From Tubiluchus corallicola (lineage: Eukaryota > Priapulida > Priapulimorpha > Priapulimorphida > Tubiluchidae), in contig JAQGDQ010000029.1 in assembly GCA_030141605.1 (NCBI GenBank), forward strand, positions 365,501 through 429,500: 64,000 nt of DNA, read 5' to 3'. This document shows positions 51,501 to 64,000 of the stretch, one piece after another. How positions within the stretch are numbered: the first letter of the stretch is position 1; each line of letters begins with the position of its first letter. Below the pieces are notes generated by a model. That model made no database searches and was not told the origin of the DNA. It worked only from the letters and a program-made list of their open reading frames with translations. The position numbers and the translations under genes were made by a program.

Positions 51501-54500
51501 ACCAATAGTCAAAGAAACCTCAGTGATAGCATAATAATAGCAGTGACATAAACTCAAGTTGTGAGTCGACGAAACATTAAAATATGTGTAGTTGTTCTAG
51601 TGTTACCTCCATAACCATCGTCACAGATGCAAGTTCCGTCTACACAATCTCCATGATTACGGCACATAGCTGGACAGGTAGGACCGATATATACATCATC
51701 TAATGCCCATGATGGCGTATGGACACCGGCTTTACTCTTCTGTCTCCAACGAAATTGAGTGGACCTGCATGGCAAAGACAGCAAATAAGCACAAAACCCC
51801 GCAAAGTTTAGCATGATTAATAACTACAGTCTTAAAAAGCTACCATAATTACAGAGTGTGCACAAATACACCATTTTAATTAATGTCATTTTTTATTATT
51901 TTTAATAACAAAATAACAGACATAGCAGAGTGGTCAGGGTCTGATTAATAAATGGACAGGTGACTCTAATAAAACTTCTCCACAATGTCTCTAGTCATTT
52001 CTCTTAATAAGGGATGGTATATAAACAATACAACACATTAAAGACACAGCTGACAGTTTCAGAATCTCATTCCAAATATTTAGCTTTCATGATAAGCTAT
52101 TTTCCCGCCCTGCCACAACCATTCAACATCAGTGGACCCTATCACTGAAAGCTGAACATCAGCTGTAGAGTATTAACTTGCATAAAAAAGCAGTGATTTA
52201 AAATAAACAAGAACAAATACAAAAACCGTATGTTTATGACGACAATAATGAGAAATATGTTTTGACTATAGCTTTTGACAAAAAATATACACAAGACACT
52301 GATACTGAAATTCTGAAAAATTGAGCCATACCAATAAATAGGCATTTATCTAGGTATTAATAAGCTCCTCCGTGAAATCTGCCACTATAATTAGTATGAT
52401 TCATTGGTTGCCACTAACAACAAATAATCACTATTAGCAAATTAATCACTATTTAGTAAATTTATAAACACACGAGTATTCTTAAATAACCTTACCCTGA
52501 AATTGCACTATGTGGAATTGAAAGAGAGATTCTAGTCCACGATTCATAAACATCTGTGCCATAAACAGATGGAGAATGAAATTCTTCTGGCAAACAGCGC
52601 TTCTCTTCACCATCCGGGAAGCAAGCTGGCTTCACTAATGTCCAACGTTCTGACCCAGGATCAGTTGAATACTCTAGTTTAATGCTGTCCTCACTAATAC
52701 AACAAAGGTATCTCTCCCGACAACCTACAGCAATCTGAACAAGCAGAAACAATAATTTAAGGAAAAGTACTACTGCACACATGAAACGAATACAAGCAAT
52801 TAAGTACAGAAATACCAACAATTCGACTACTTAAGATACTGGTAAACAATCACATGCTGTATGCACAATTCAGAACATTAAATATCATCATTAAATGTTT
52901 AATAAACAAACATCTAATTTCAGGCCTTGAACTGTACCATGTTTTTTAATATGTGATCTTGACCTGCATCATAAAAAATACCTATTAGACTAACCTTATA
53001 TTGCTCCTGTACATGAAACAACCTTACTTAACACCTTATACTAAATAATCATTATATAATTATTTCACATCTAACCATAGTATACAAGAAACAATTACCA
53101 ACTTTGCAAACTTTACTTGTTACATCAGTAAAAGTGCACGTGAAAAATATTTAGTTTTCTGCCATTGGCCATTTTGATATTAAGTGAGAATTCTGACTGC
53201 GGCTTCTTAATACAGCTTTACTTATAAGACCAATAATTCATACTGACAGCAATATTGCATTAATGCACCACAAAGAGATATCACAAAACCCTGTGGACAA
53301 ACTGATCGCCACAATTTTCGGACAATGTATTTTTCCAGTTTTTGTACATTTATAGCTCTTGCAAATTGAACTATGCAGGGCTCAACTGTGCCACTTTTCA
53401 AATACAGGGATGTCAATATTGGAATGTTTTCCCACTTTCCTTAAGAGAACCTAATTCTCCTCCTGTTCTAGCAGTTTTCCAAATAATGCCAAATTATGTA
53501 GTACAGTTGGGTATAATCCTGCAGATTCTGGTGCCTAAGGGAATCTAATTCTCCTGTTCTTACAGTTTTTGAAATAATACCAGATTGTGTGACATAGCTG
53601 GGCCTAATCTCCTAGATTCTGATGCAGATCAATTTACAAAAATTTTGGTTCGAAAGCCAAAAAATAAACACGCAAAACATTCTTCATTACAAGCTTCATT
53701 TTCACTAAGACAGGAGGTAATCAATCATCAAATCTCTGACCTTGAATTGTATCATATAATCCTCATCAATTATCAGTGGTTTTGTAGTGATGCTCTTTTC
53801 GCCTGCATCGTTACCCCATGTCATCGCTCGACGACCAACTGTTGATTCCAACTGGCAATATCCTGTTTCTTCTCGACCACCTGGATGGAATAACCAATGA
53901 TCTCCCGTTTCTGGAACCCTTTCGTCAAAGTTTGACATCATTCTGTCGGGAGGTATTTCACTACCACCTGGCAAATTGCAAAAATTTTTATATTAATCCG
54001 GCTTCATCAGACTAGCTTAGTATTGATAATGGGACTTCCATATTGAATTGGACATCAATATATTAAAACTGCTGCTTCATTTTTTTAACATTTAAGCTCC
54101 TTCCGAGACCATTTCTGTCCTAACAAAGTAAATAACATCAAAGTGGACACCTCTGCTTTGAATCGCCAGCATCAAACAAATCTGCATATCAGGGAGAACT
54201 ATCACTTTCAAAATGTTAATTTGTCTAATTTGATAGGGAAATATTGTGATTTATACAGTGTTTTAGTATTCACAATACAAGGTAATTCCAATATTACGAT
54301 ATACCTATTAAATCACCACGCAGGCTCAAAACTCCTGTTATGAACAGAATGATAGGTAATACACAGCTGACGTTCTCAAACTGCTTTCTTTTTAATTTAC
54401 TGATCATAATCTAAATTAAAGCAGTTTAAAATTCTGGCATATGAAAATCAGCCAAATTTAAACAAAATTATTATTGAACAAAATGGTCATACAGCAGATG

Positions 54501-57500
54501 ACTGCAAAAATATGTGACTATTCCTCAAGCCTCGTTAGATAGTTGTTAATACTTGTCTTAGCATTTAGAGCAAAACAGCAATTTTTATAATGAATTTTTA
54601 ATTTTTCAATGTTTAATTCAAATGTTTCTATTGTAAATTCAATTTAAAAAAATAGACAGCTATACAGATTTCTTGGACCTTCCTAACTTGGAGGTCATGT
54701 GACTGGACAAACCAATGTAAAACAAATAAAAAATATAGCCTATTACTAAATATTAATATTACACAATTATCACATAGTTAATGCTATGCTGTCTAAAAAA
54801 TTACTGTTGATACAAATAATTACATGTAGGATTATAAGACAGGTAATAATTATCTAAAGGATTATAGAAAATCAGATCATACCAATAAAGCAGTCATCCA
54901 CAGACCATGCTGGACGCTGTGTGGATGACAATCGAGGCATTGGCTGCCAAAGTTTGAAGCGCGTGCTTTCTGTCCGAGCTTCAGGTGGGATAGGAATGTA
55001 CACTAACTTTGGTTTCATGAAAGACGCATAGTCAAGTTCTCGTAAAGGACTCCACATAGTGCCTGAAAAAAGGTAAACAAAGAAGCCTAAGGCTAACTGC
55101 TTTAAAATATATGTGCAAGAACAAGACTTGATCCAAACTTTCCACGTCTTAAAATGTTTTAATGGTACACACGGATCTCACACATACCGTGATGCTAGAG
55201 GGCATGCTTACAAGATCAAAAAGAGGGCAATCTCAAGTAGATAGAGCAGAGGATGAGAGATACTTCCTGGGCGTGTGTTTGACGAACGGCATAAGTTACC
55301 CGAAATGTAATCTAAGCCACTAATCCCTCTCAGTTGAAGTACCGATTAGATCAATATTGGCAGCACAATTCAGAAAAGTTTGTTGATCCTAGACTGTCTC
55401 AATGGCAGCAAGAAGTCTTGAGACACAGACCATAATTCTGCCTGTTCTTTTTATATACAAACACAGGTACCAAAGAAGACTGGAGAGATTTATAAGTTAT
55501 CAGCTCAACCTCTATCCTTCTATGGAAATGGTAAGAATAGTGTAGTTCGTTAATTACTTAATTAACTGAGTTTTGAGGTAAAAGCCCTTGAACAAAATTT
55601 TAACTTTTATTTTGACATGTTTATCCTTAATATTCATTATTGTCACTAATTATCAGAGACACAAAAAAAACGCCGCGAAACTGCAATGCGGGAAATCATT
55701 GGGAAAAACTGGTAATAATATGTGAGGGTTCACACTATACAATGGTGACTAGATAATGCTAATAAAAAGAACATTTAAAGTTTTCATGTAGACCTAATCA
55801 TCAAAATGAACTCATTCAAAGGCTTTAGATATATTGCGAAGTTTAGAAACTAATTTTAAATATGATAAAACTTAAATGTGCATTGATAGGATTAGTAAAA
55901 AATTGTAATCTGATGCTACTATACCTCCATCTGTAGAGAAGTGCACAAACACACCATCATGTCGCTTCGTCGGCTGTTCACATCCATAAAATCCTTTCTC
56001 GCCACCAATTTGTACATAACACTGCAGGTAACTATGTAAATACATTATCAAATTAACTTTTGATAATGTTCGATAAACAAAACATAATAAACAGAACCTA
56101 TTTCTAAGTTATTTTCACTTGCATTCTGACAATTTAAATTCTGCTATTTTGATTTTATAATGACATTTTGTGCCTTGGTTTGTAGTGTCATAAATGCATT
56201 GGTTATTTGTTTTGGCTTGATTGCTAGCACTGATAATGACAGATGCTGGTGAAACAATTGCCTGCGCTTAATAAACACCTTGTTATTTCTGTTCTCTAAT
56301 GTTAAACTTGCAACTGTTCAAAGGCAATAACATGCTCTGTTGAGCACAATACTGCTTGCATTACTCAACAATGACCTAACAGTCAAGAGAATCGTCACAG
56401 CAAACAAATATTCTGGCAAATGAGTCAACAAAGTTACTTAACACCTGTTGGTATATTTATTGTCAAACACTTACGACATAGTCATACTTAGAATGTAATT
56501 AAATAGAGCATATGATTAAATAATGGGTTTTTACATTTAATTCCTCGTTTATTGTCCACTTTTTATGATAAATTGTAATGCGCACGGGAATATTTACAAT
56601 ATATAATTGTAGGCTAGAAATACAGTATAAAAATAATAATAATTGTGCTGCCTCTTAAAGCTTTTCTTACCTGGCATCACGTAAGTCCATGTCCGACGTA
56701 ACAAGCTGTCTAACGCCAGTTTTGTTGAAAACTAGAGCGGGATTCTGAACCAATTCGTCACATGGTTCTGTTATGGCACCACCTTGGACAGTTCTCCAAA
56801 GATCTGCATCTGGCTGATCGCCTTGGAAGTTATCTTTGCCTTCATTCTAAAAGACAATAATGTTGCTAGCAAAACGCAGTAAGAAATTTTTCTATTATTC
56901 TTTATTACAGCATAAACTATTTCATTAACAGGATGTCTTTTATTCTATATTTCCTAGCATTTGTTCTATACAAGAATCCAGGCACCAAAACTTATAAGTA
57001 CTTTTTAATGATATGGCTGACCCCAAGTGCAATTAAAGAGTTAACATGTTTATTATTTTACTTTATCATACACTCAGGGAAATAAAAATGCATACATATA
57101 TAAGATAAAAATTATAAAAACTTACAAATGTGCACTAAAATTTATAATAAAAACATAGTAGTAGTGTGGTGGTACGTCTGTTGCATTTTCATAATCGATT
57201 AATCAGATACAAAACTGATCTAATAATCGATTACTAAAATCAGTTTTCAGGTCGTTTTCTGGCATTTCAAAAGGCAGCTGGCACATATAAAACCACATGT
57301 TCATGCTTATGAGGTACCTTCATGTTTAAGCAGTGATGTCAGCACGCTAAGTTACTGCACGAAGCTAGCAAGCACGCTAAGTTACTGCACGAAGCTAGCA
57401 AGCACGCTAAGTTACTGCACAAAGCTAGCACTATGTTACTTGATTTTAACCCAATGACAGTTAGATATGTCGTGCAACTTTCCAAAAAATATGTGGAAAT

Positions 57501-60500
57501 GGTATTGGTAATATGACCAATTTGCAGCGGCTACTGAAAAAATAATCAATGATCGGAAATAAAAACCCAAATCGATTAAATCAATTAATCAATCCCACTA
57601 CTATTGCACATACTCTATCATAAAAAAATCACAAGTACGAAATCAGAAATTGCTATTTAAGAAAAAATTTCATGTTCTAAATATATATAGATGTATGTAT
57701 TTTTAACAGCATCACTTTCCATCTTGCTAAAAATAATTTCCCCAAAAAACTGCATATTATGTAATATTTTTTATAATGCTACAACTAAAAGCATGAATAA
57801 AGTGCATGAAAACAAAGCTGGCATTCACATTCATATATGCAAAGCATTATACAGTTACATATTATAACTCAGAAATTTATTTGCTTCATATCAATAGAAT
57901 TTTAAAAAAAACATTTACTCACAGGAAAAATTTCCTTTGGCTTTAGGTATTTACTCTGCGATCCAAAACCTTAAAAGTGGATGACAAATTACTAAAAATA
58001 CACAAATTATCACAGAAATAAATTAACTAATTAAACTTCATGTTAGAGTACTACAATAATTACATACGTGAAGATAAAAAGTGAAAGCAAATTGAGTGAA
58101 TATTTCTTTAGAAAAATCTATTTTATTAATTAAAGCAACATACTTGGAGACTCAGTCGCTGTTTGTGAGCCGTCGGTTAGTTTTTCACTACAGTCATTTG
58201 CATGGAAGCTGGGATCACATACACAGGTTCCATGATCACAAATGCCATGCCCAGAGCACATGTTTGGACACTTCGGCCCGATATAGACATCTTTTACAGC
58301 CCATGTAGTTCTAATGATCTCATTGGGAAACTGAATGAAACGAAATCTCGTTGTTCTGTAAGAACAACATACAAAGTACAGGCCTTTTCAAAGTACAGGT
58401 ATCGAATCACACTTGATATAAGGATCAACAAACTGTACAAAAAATAATTATAGCTTATCTACAATACTTAGCTACTAATATAAGTACAATTACATTAGAT
58501 AGCTGTCAGTGGTAATAGTGAACAGTTTGGCGAGATAAATGCAACTATTTTCAGGGCCATCTTACCACATGGACATGCGGGGCAGTTGCACGAGAGCCCC
58601 ACAAGTTTCGGACACATGCTAATCTATGTATGTTATATTTTTCAAGGCTCATGTTATATTGTTCAAACATTTGTATAGATTAATCTCTGCTACACAGCAT
58701 GTTTTTCAATGTTTGCAAACTAATTTTGCTGTAAGTACTAATACAATAAATAAATATTTTCATTTTATCAAGCATTTACATTTTTATTCCTGTGAATAGC
58801 TGTTTAAGTAGGGGCCACAGAGCACTGTTTTGCCCAAGTGCCTATATTGGTGTTAAGATGGTCCTGACTATTTTCAATTAGCTTTGCTTAGGAGTTAGGA
58901 TCATGAGAATCTATAATGATATAAGAATACTTGCAACAGGCAGCTGTGACTAAACAAATGTTATATTGATTACAGAGGAATAAATACAACTAGCCAAGGC
59001 TAGATTAATTAAATGAACAACGAAAGAAAACACAATGTAGGTACATCTAAAAGTAACTAACTGGCACTTCTGCTGGTTTAGTCTCTCATTTCAGAATATT
59101 ATCATTGATAATTAGACAGGTTATGGTCCTGTCACAACAATGTACATTAAGTACATCTACCAATGAGTGGTGGATCTCAGCTTGCAAAAACACGAAATTG
59201 CATTTAAAAAAAATTAGGCATTTCATAAACAGAAATTTGCAGCTCAAAGAAAAAGTATAATGATTCTACTTACTGTGACAGACAATGAACACTAGGCATT
59301 ACATTGTAACGTTGCCAGTCTCGTGTAGCATAATAAACACTGTCAGCTGTTGTGTCAATAGTGGAGCAGAAAGATTCAGTCGGTATGCAAGTATCTGACA
59401 CTTGATGCCATGTTAAGCCATGGTCAGTAGAACACTGCAAACTGACCGGGTTAACTTGAGCACCTACAGGTACATTACAGGCTACGTTTATCTGAAATAT
59501 GTAAAAAGAAAAGTATGTTAGATACCAGCAATCAATGTATCACTTTAAATAATTAAAGTCATAAAACGTTTGAAGCCTAACTCTAGAACTAGGAGGAAAA
59601 GGGGAGCAAAGAAGGTTAGCTTATTCGAGATGAAAAAGAGCAATGTAATATTGAGACAAACAAATAACCACGAACATCAAAAATACCAAATATCACAACC
59701 GACGAAACCGTAATAAAAATTAAAAAAGATCATCAAAAAGTTTTTATCAAAATAAAACTAAGGCTAAATTATTTTCAGCACATGCAAATAAGAAAAATTA
59801 CATCAAATTGTGATTTTTGTTTATTCAACAGCTGAGAAACAAAATATAAATATAGTATGCAAACCATAAATTGAAGCATGTAGTTTTCTCCTATATTCAG
59901 ATCCGGAGTGCCAAGCAATACTTTTTCAGATTTTCCCCTTTCTCCAGCATCCCCAATCAATGAATTGTCGAATTCTCCACAGTAGTGACCCATCGATACG
60001 TGATCATCATCAATCCAGTTGTCATGGTTACCATAAAACAACAGCGGAGCAGCTTTTTGTCCTGTACAGTAACCACGAATTTATATACAATCCTACACTA
60101 CACCATTTGTTACGTTACGATGTAGGCATAAATGCGTTAATTCAGCTTGAGGGTTGCATATAAAAAGTCACCCATATGTCGCAAAGCTTACTCAGGAAAT
60201 ACTGCAAGAACCTAAAGATGCCTGAGCATTAGCATTTAAAGTTAGTGGGTATCGGTTAATGCGCTGGAATTACAGACAAGACATATATGCATCTCGGAAA
60301 TCCAAAAAGATAGCTCCTTCAATAGCTTTAACATAAATGTGCCTTTATGTTCCTTTGATGTTATGTTCGTTTAACATGAATTAACAAATTTTTTTGTATG
60401 TCAGAGCATTACAATCAAAATAGCCTCTTTAGGAAGAAACTAGTCTTTTATTGCAAAATATGTTTTGCAAATTTTGATAAAAGCTGAGGGTGAAGTGCAA

Positions 60501-63500
60501 TTTGACATCATATTCAAAGAAACTTCACTTTTGTCCAAATAACAAATCTGCTCTCTCACCGCCAATGTATAAATTATCAATAGCCCAATCATCTTGATTT
60601 TCTCCACTATTGGTTGGCTGCCACCAGCGGAAGACCACACCTGCTTGCTGTGCTGACTTAGGAAGGTCTACAGACACAAATCTAAGTAAAAGTAATGTTG
60701 TGTACACAATCACAGCAGTTTACATTGACAGTCCATGAGTGCCAGATATTTCATGGAGAGCAAGGAACTCTCTATTAATAGAAAATATTTAGGTATAACA
60801 TAAAATATGATAAGTATGTAATCCGACATACTTATTTGCTAGTTGTTTGACAAAATGTGAAAGTAAATTTGCTGATTAAGTTATTAAATATGTAATAACA
60901 ATGTAATGACAAGGTATTACTTGAATATGTTCTGAAAGGTTCTTGACTATGGTGTTGCCCTTAATCAATTCATAAAATGAACGATGAAAGCTATACTATT
61001 CAGGTAGGATTATAATGAGCTTTATTATACCCACTGTCACTGTGAAAAATTGAAACTCACGTTAAATCTACTGCCTATACATGGCAGACCTATGCAGGCT
61101 TCAGGTAGAGATCTTAAGTTTTAAGAATCTGTGCTAACGAATATTAGTTAGTTGTTAGAAGCACATAACGCAATAAAGTACTAAGTTAAAAACTTACTTG
61201 GCTTTTCTGTACTGATCAGCAAATAATTCAAGCACATTTGTCCAGGTGGAACCACTATCTAGTGAATATTGTACAACGACATGCTCGTCTTGATTATCTA
61301 CATGACTGTAGCAACCATACATAAAGTAAAACTGAACATATTTTGTGTCTGTCAAATTCATGTCAGCAGTCATCAGAAGTCGACTGCAATTCTGCAACAA
61401 ATAAATAAATGAATGAATGTGTGAATATAAGAAGATACAAAGAAGAAGACAAAAAAGTGAATAAACAAATGAACAGAAGAAGAGACAGACAAACATATAA
61501 GCTAATAAATAAAAAGGGTAACAAAGTGAATTAACAAATGAATAAAAGGGAAAGACAGACAAATATATAAGCTAATAAATAAAAAGGGTAATGGAAATCA
61601 AGCAAACAAACAAAAAATTGTTTTGCGTTTTTTGTTTTCGTTTTACTAGTAAGACTGCAGAGAATAACTACGCAAATTATAATAAACAGAAAGAAAAGTC
61701 AAGTCACCCAACATCAAGCAGTTACTGGTAATGAATTTTTAAAACAAAACTAAACTGAAATAACAGAAGAGTACAATCCATACCATGAGGCAACCTTGAC
61801 ACATGATAAGACAAAGCCACAATACATACCTTGTAAAAGTGCAAAGCTTGACCACTAGCTACAGGACTGCAGACATCATCAACATCACCACCAATGATAC
61901 GCTTCCAGTAAATTTTGTTTGGTATTTCGTTAAACGTATCTTTAAAGCTGACTGGCAGAGACTTTAGTGGTGCTTCACAAAATTCTCCAGTCCATCCTCT
62001 ATCACAGCTATATAAAATGACAGTATATTGTAAATAAATCATCACGTGGGGGATTTATTAGTTAAATGCAGAAAATTATAAAATGAGAAAAAACTAAAAA
62101 ATTAAAAAAAAGTACAAAAAAGCACCTTCTTAGCATCGTTACATCTCCCAGTATCATAGATCAAATTTTTTAGATCTAATACTTTAAAAATAAAACTCTG
62201 TGTGCTACAACATTTCTTTAATTTCTACCTAATATGTGTGGGATTTTCTGATTATGTTTTACAAATAAAATCTCCGTTTTTAATCCACTATTGTATATGT
62301 TACGTGAAATTGAAATTTTTGCATGAATGTATGTATGCTGAGTTTCATGTTTTTGTGATACAAAACCATAGTGCTAAAAGCAGAGACTTCAGATGCCAGA
62401 TTCAGTATTTCATGGTACAGGAATTGTCATTGCTAATGTGACAGATGCTGGTCTGGCCACATCGATTTAGATTAATTAGCCCCTGCTTGGGTTGCACAAT
62501 GCCATACCATACATAACATTGCAGCTCTACTTTTCACAATTTCACAAAAGATTTGCTTTCATCAGAAATATAAAATAGTGTAGCTTTTTTGCTGTCTTGA
62601 TACCTGCAAAAACCAAAATCACAGAGTCCATGCCCATTGCACATGTAGATACATTCGTCTCCAATATATACATTGTCTATGGCCCAGGAGTCATTTAACT
62701 GATAACCAGGTGACTGTATCCAACGAAACCTTGTGCTCTGAGATCTACAGTAAAACAACAAAAAGGCATTTTATAAATTACTCAGACCACAGCATTATAA
62801 TTGAAACAAGGACTAAGATAAAGTGATCAAAATTCTACTAAATGACATTGAAAGACTGCAACAGACAAACGTTTGTATGAATGCTCTAAGAATATTAGTC
62901 ATTTTCAATACAAATTATGTTTCAGTTACGGAAATTACACAAAAGGAACATTTAGTTAAAATGGCCTAAAAGCTTTAAATGTTTGATCTAAAGCTTGCAT
63001 ACTTTTGGTAAAACATGAGAAAATTCACAGCAGACAAGCAAGAACAAAGACATTAGAGCTTTTCTAAGTTTGACTAAGATGCATGAGTCCATGTTAATTC
63101 AGTAAATGACTGCAAAGGAATTTTAATGAGCTTAATAAATGATCATTTGCCATCACCAAAAACAAAACAGCAAACACCTACCGTTAGGTAACTGTAAAAA
63201 TATAGTTTCATCACCCAGACCACATTTTAAGATCATTGTGATAGCTAATAGCTAATGCTTACTTTGTATAGGAAGGCAGTTTGATTGTAACACGATTCCA
63301 CTTATAGTAGACATCTCCTTTATAGATGGTAGGCTCATAGTAAGATGGACAGGAAGCAGTACTAGGAAAGCAACCTTTATCAACTAGTTCCCAAGATTTA
63401 CCATTATTCAGAGAATATTCAAGCTGAATGCCTACAAAGTCATATATATATATATACTACTGCATTTACATAATCCATTTACAACAAACATTTCATAACT

Positions 63501-63843
63501 TATAATTTTCAGGTACCACCAACACCTGTTGAACAATTAGCAATTAACTAGAAATGTTTAAAGTATTTTTCCATTAAAGTTGAACCAGAGAAGACATAAA
63601 TCAATCAATGAGATTAAGCCACATAAATATTTAGCACAACATTAAATTTAGGCCACATAATAGCCTTTAGAAAGTATTCACAATTTAATAAACAGTCATA
63701 AAAGATTTAAGAAAAAAATTATAATTTGCTTTACTTACTGAAACAAGAGCCAGCAAGGCAGCTCATTGCCAAGTCAAACTGCAGGTAAGTTAACTCAGTA
63801 ATTTGAACACTAGATGTCATAGCAAACCGTGCCACATCCGTCC
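48449..63843 (-). CDS. RELN: Reelin, C-terminal part; gene continues beyond the right edge
   Basis: Twenty coding exons, in order: 63843-63739, 63431-63263, 62744-62604, 62007-61830, 61391-61198, 60681-60560, 60061-59865, 59491-59274, 58355-58144, 57969-57923, 56846-56671, 56031-55925, 55062-54883, 53967-53741, 52734-52496, 51764-51607, 51234-50997, 50263-50076, 49224-49128 and 48563-48449. All joins keep frame and use GT-AG, giving about 1,101 residues plus stop. Three reelin repeats are present, each a subrepeat A, an EGF module and a subrepeat B. Asp-box/BNR-like motifs recur ([40 protein letters not shown]), as do repeat-end motifs FRWWQP ... DDWAIDN-x-YIG. Reelin is a large secreted glycoprotein that in vertebrates binds VLDLR/ApoER2 and guides neuron positioning. 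By count these would be repeats 6-8 of eight. The reeler domain and the earlier repeats lie off the right edge. Confidence 0.95.
49128..53967 (-). CDS. RELN: Reelin: last repeat
   Basis: Residues about 682-1064 of the fragment. Subrepeat A begins [20 protein letters not shown], has a Cys-rich stretch (CRERYLCC), the Asp-box [10 protein letters not shown], and ends [10 protein letters not shown] ... [13 protein letters not shown]. The EGF module ([20 protein letters not shown]) bridges exons 51764-51607 and 51234-50997. Subrepeat B contains the [10 protein letters not shown] Asp-box and ends [20 protein letters not shown]. The repeat order A-EGF-B is complete. Confidence 0.92.
54883..60061 (-). 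CDS. RELN: Reelin: second-to-last repeat
   Basis: Residues about 303-681 of the fragment (379 residues, a normal repeat length). Subrepeat A contains [14 protein letters not shown] and the Asp-box [10 protein letters not shown], and ends [14 protein letters not shown]. The EGF module ([15 protein letters not shown]) lies in exon 58355-58144. A hydrophilic Ser/Thr/Lys linker follows, partly encoded by a 47-base micro-exon (57969-57923). Subrepeat B contains the Asp-box-like FSTDGG and ends RFKLWQPMP ... [10 protein letters not shown]. The donor after exon 60061-59865 (ATG|GTTTGC) is weaker than the rest. Confidence 0.9.
55165..55440 (+). pseudogene. Decayed LINE reverse-transcriptase end inside a reelin intron
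   Basis: Plus-strand frames give [15 protein letters not shown], then [12 protein letters not shown], and in another frame [16 protein letters not shown]. This matches the C-terminal order of CR1-like LINE proteins (TRGH-x-YKL-x-K ... FF-x-RV-x-N-x-WN-x-LPE ... S-x-FK-x-RLD-x-YW). Stops and frameshifts break it. It is antisense to reelin. Confidence 0.65.
57162..57600. mobile_element. Possible hAT-like MITE in a reelin intron
   Basis: The left end tagtgtggtggtac is followed by cgattaatc motifs. The right end is the complement of TAGTGGGATTGATTAATTGA. Ends with TAGTGGTGGGATTGATTAATCGATTAATC-like sequence are common in animal hAT MITEs. No clear target duplication was found. It contains the 30-base triple repeat listed next. 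Confidence 0.45.
57341..57430. repeat. Three tandem copies of a 30-base unit
   Basis: The unit starts agcacgctaagttactgcac and occurs exactly three times with a single base change in the last copy. It is too regular to be old and lies inside the MITE-like element. Confidence 0.95.
59060..59180 (-). repeat. Unclassified interspersed repeat, copy B
   Basis: On the minus strand it contains CCACCACTCATTGGTAG, then GTACTTAATGTACATTGTTG and ACAGGACC. The block order matches copy A at 22500-22640. It lies in a reelin intron, in the same orientation as the gene. Confidence 0.4.
60560..63843 (-). CDS. RELN: Reelin: third-from-last repeat (5' end missing)
   Basis: Residues 1-302 of the fragment. Subrepeat A lacks its beginning. 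It runs through the Asp-box [10 protein letters not shown] and ends [10 protein letters not shown] ... [13 protein letters not shown]. The EGF module ([12 protein letters not shown] | [14 protein letters not shown]) is split between exons 62744-62604 and 62007-61830. Subrepeat B starts [20 protein letters not shown] and ends [20 protein letters not shown]. If there are eight repeats in total, this is the equivalent of repeat 6, part of the vertebrate receptor-binding fragment. Whether the receptor-contacting lysines are conserved cannot be judged by eye. Confidence 0.88.
61453..61591. repeat. Two tandem copies of a 70-base purine-rich unit
   Basis: The block with gacagacaaa and ataagctaataaataaaaag occurs twice with a 70-base period (61484 and 61554). 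It lies in an intron of reelin, close to the acceptor of the exon at 61391. Confidence 0.8.
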
Positions 63844-64000
63844 CTGAAGTGCAAAATGAAACTAAGTTGTGAACAACGAAAATGTAGAATAACATGTACC
63901 ATCTTAAGTGGTCATTTGTATAAAGTAAAAACTATACAGAAACAGGTTTTGTGATTACTAACAAACACTAACAAGTTAGCAATTTCAGTAAATGTATAGT

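Noticed and set aside
57341-57430. CRISPR-like array
   Set aside because: Three directly adjacent 30-base units with no spacers, in animal DNA; it is a tandem repeat.
61194-61562. Minus-strand 122-codon frame taken as one exon
   Set aside because: The part right of 61391 is intronic repeat read through the acceptor; only 61198-61391 is reelin coding.
1-64000. A new multi-gene defence or biosynthetic system
   Set aside because: The recognisable genes are unrelated single-copy animal genes in mixed orientations, with transposon debris between them; nothing indicates a functional cluster.

Overview
The window is animal nuclear DNA: strongly AT-rich, with spliced genes (GT-AG introns from about 170 bases to 3.3 kb), long gene-poor spacers and many decayed transposable elements. 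No operons, ribosome binding sites or CRISPR arrays are visible. A reelin gene, a borealin gene and a CYRI (FAM49) gene point to an invertebrate metazoan. The sequence does not let me name the species; a marine deuterostome or a lophotrochozoan would both fit.

Layout from left to right. (1) 1-9,850: mostly non-coding. It holds an unassigned possible last exon (1069-1294, +), the signal-peptide exon of a secreted CCDC3-like protein with its own TATA box (5782-6049, -), and a single-exon class A GPCR with altered signature motifs (8466-9848, -). (2) 9,850-15,600: AT-rich spacer with two copies of a tRNA-derived SINE and a 561-base hAT-type element with target-site duplication. (3) 15,621-25,273 (-): a complete ten-coding-exon CYRI gene, an inhibitor of Rac1-Scar/WAVE signalling. 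(4) 25,300-43,000: a long gene-poor stretch with LINE tails, a 717-base hAT element, a roughly 800-base palindromic element and simple repeats. (5) 43,088-46,619 (+): a complete four-coding-exon borealin (CDCA8) gene of the chromosomal passenger complex. (6) 48,449-63,843 (-): the 3' part of a reelin gene, twenty coding exons encoding about 1,101 residues: three reelin repeats, each with a central EGF module, plus a short divergent C-terminal tail. It continues past the right edge.

Borealin and reelin are convergent and separated by about 1.8 kb that contains a pogo-type element. The genes have no evident shared pathway; this looks like an ordinary chromosomal neighbourhood, not a functional cluster. 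I do not see a new multi-gene system. The most notable items are the reelin tail exon, the motif-divergent GPCR, the CCDC3-like exon, and a set of internally deleted DNA transposons that still carry recognisable ends of their transposase genes.

Exon coordinates were read by hand. Each was checked by requiring GT-AG borders, an unbroken reading frame across every junction and agreement with the protein family.
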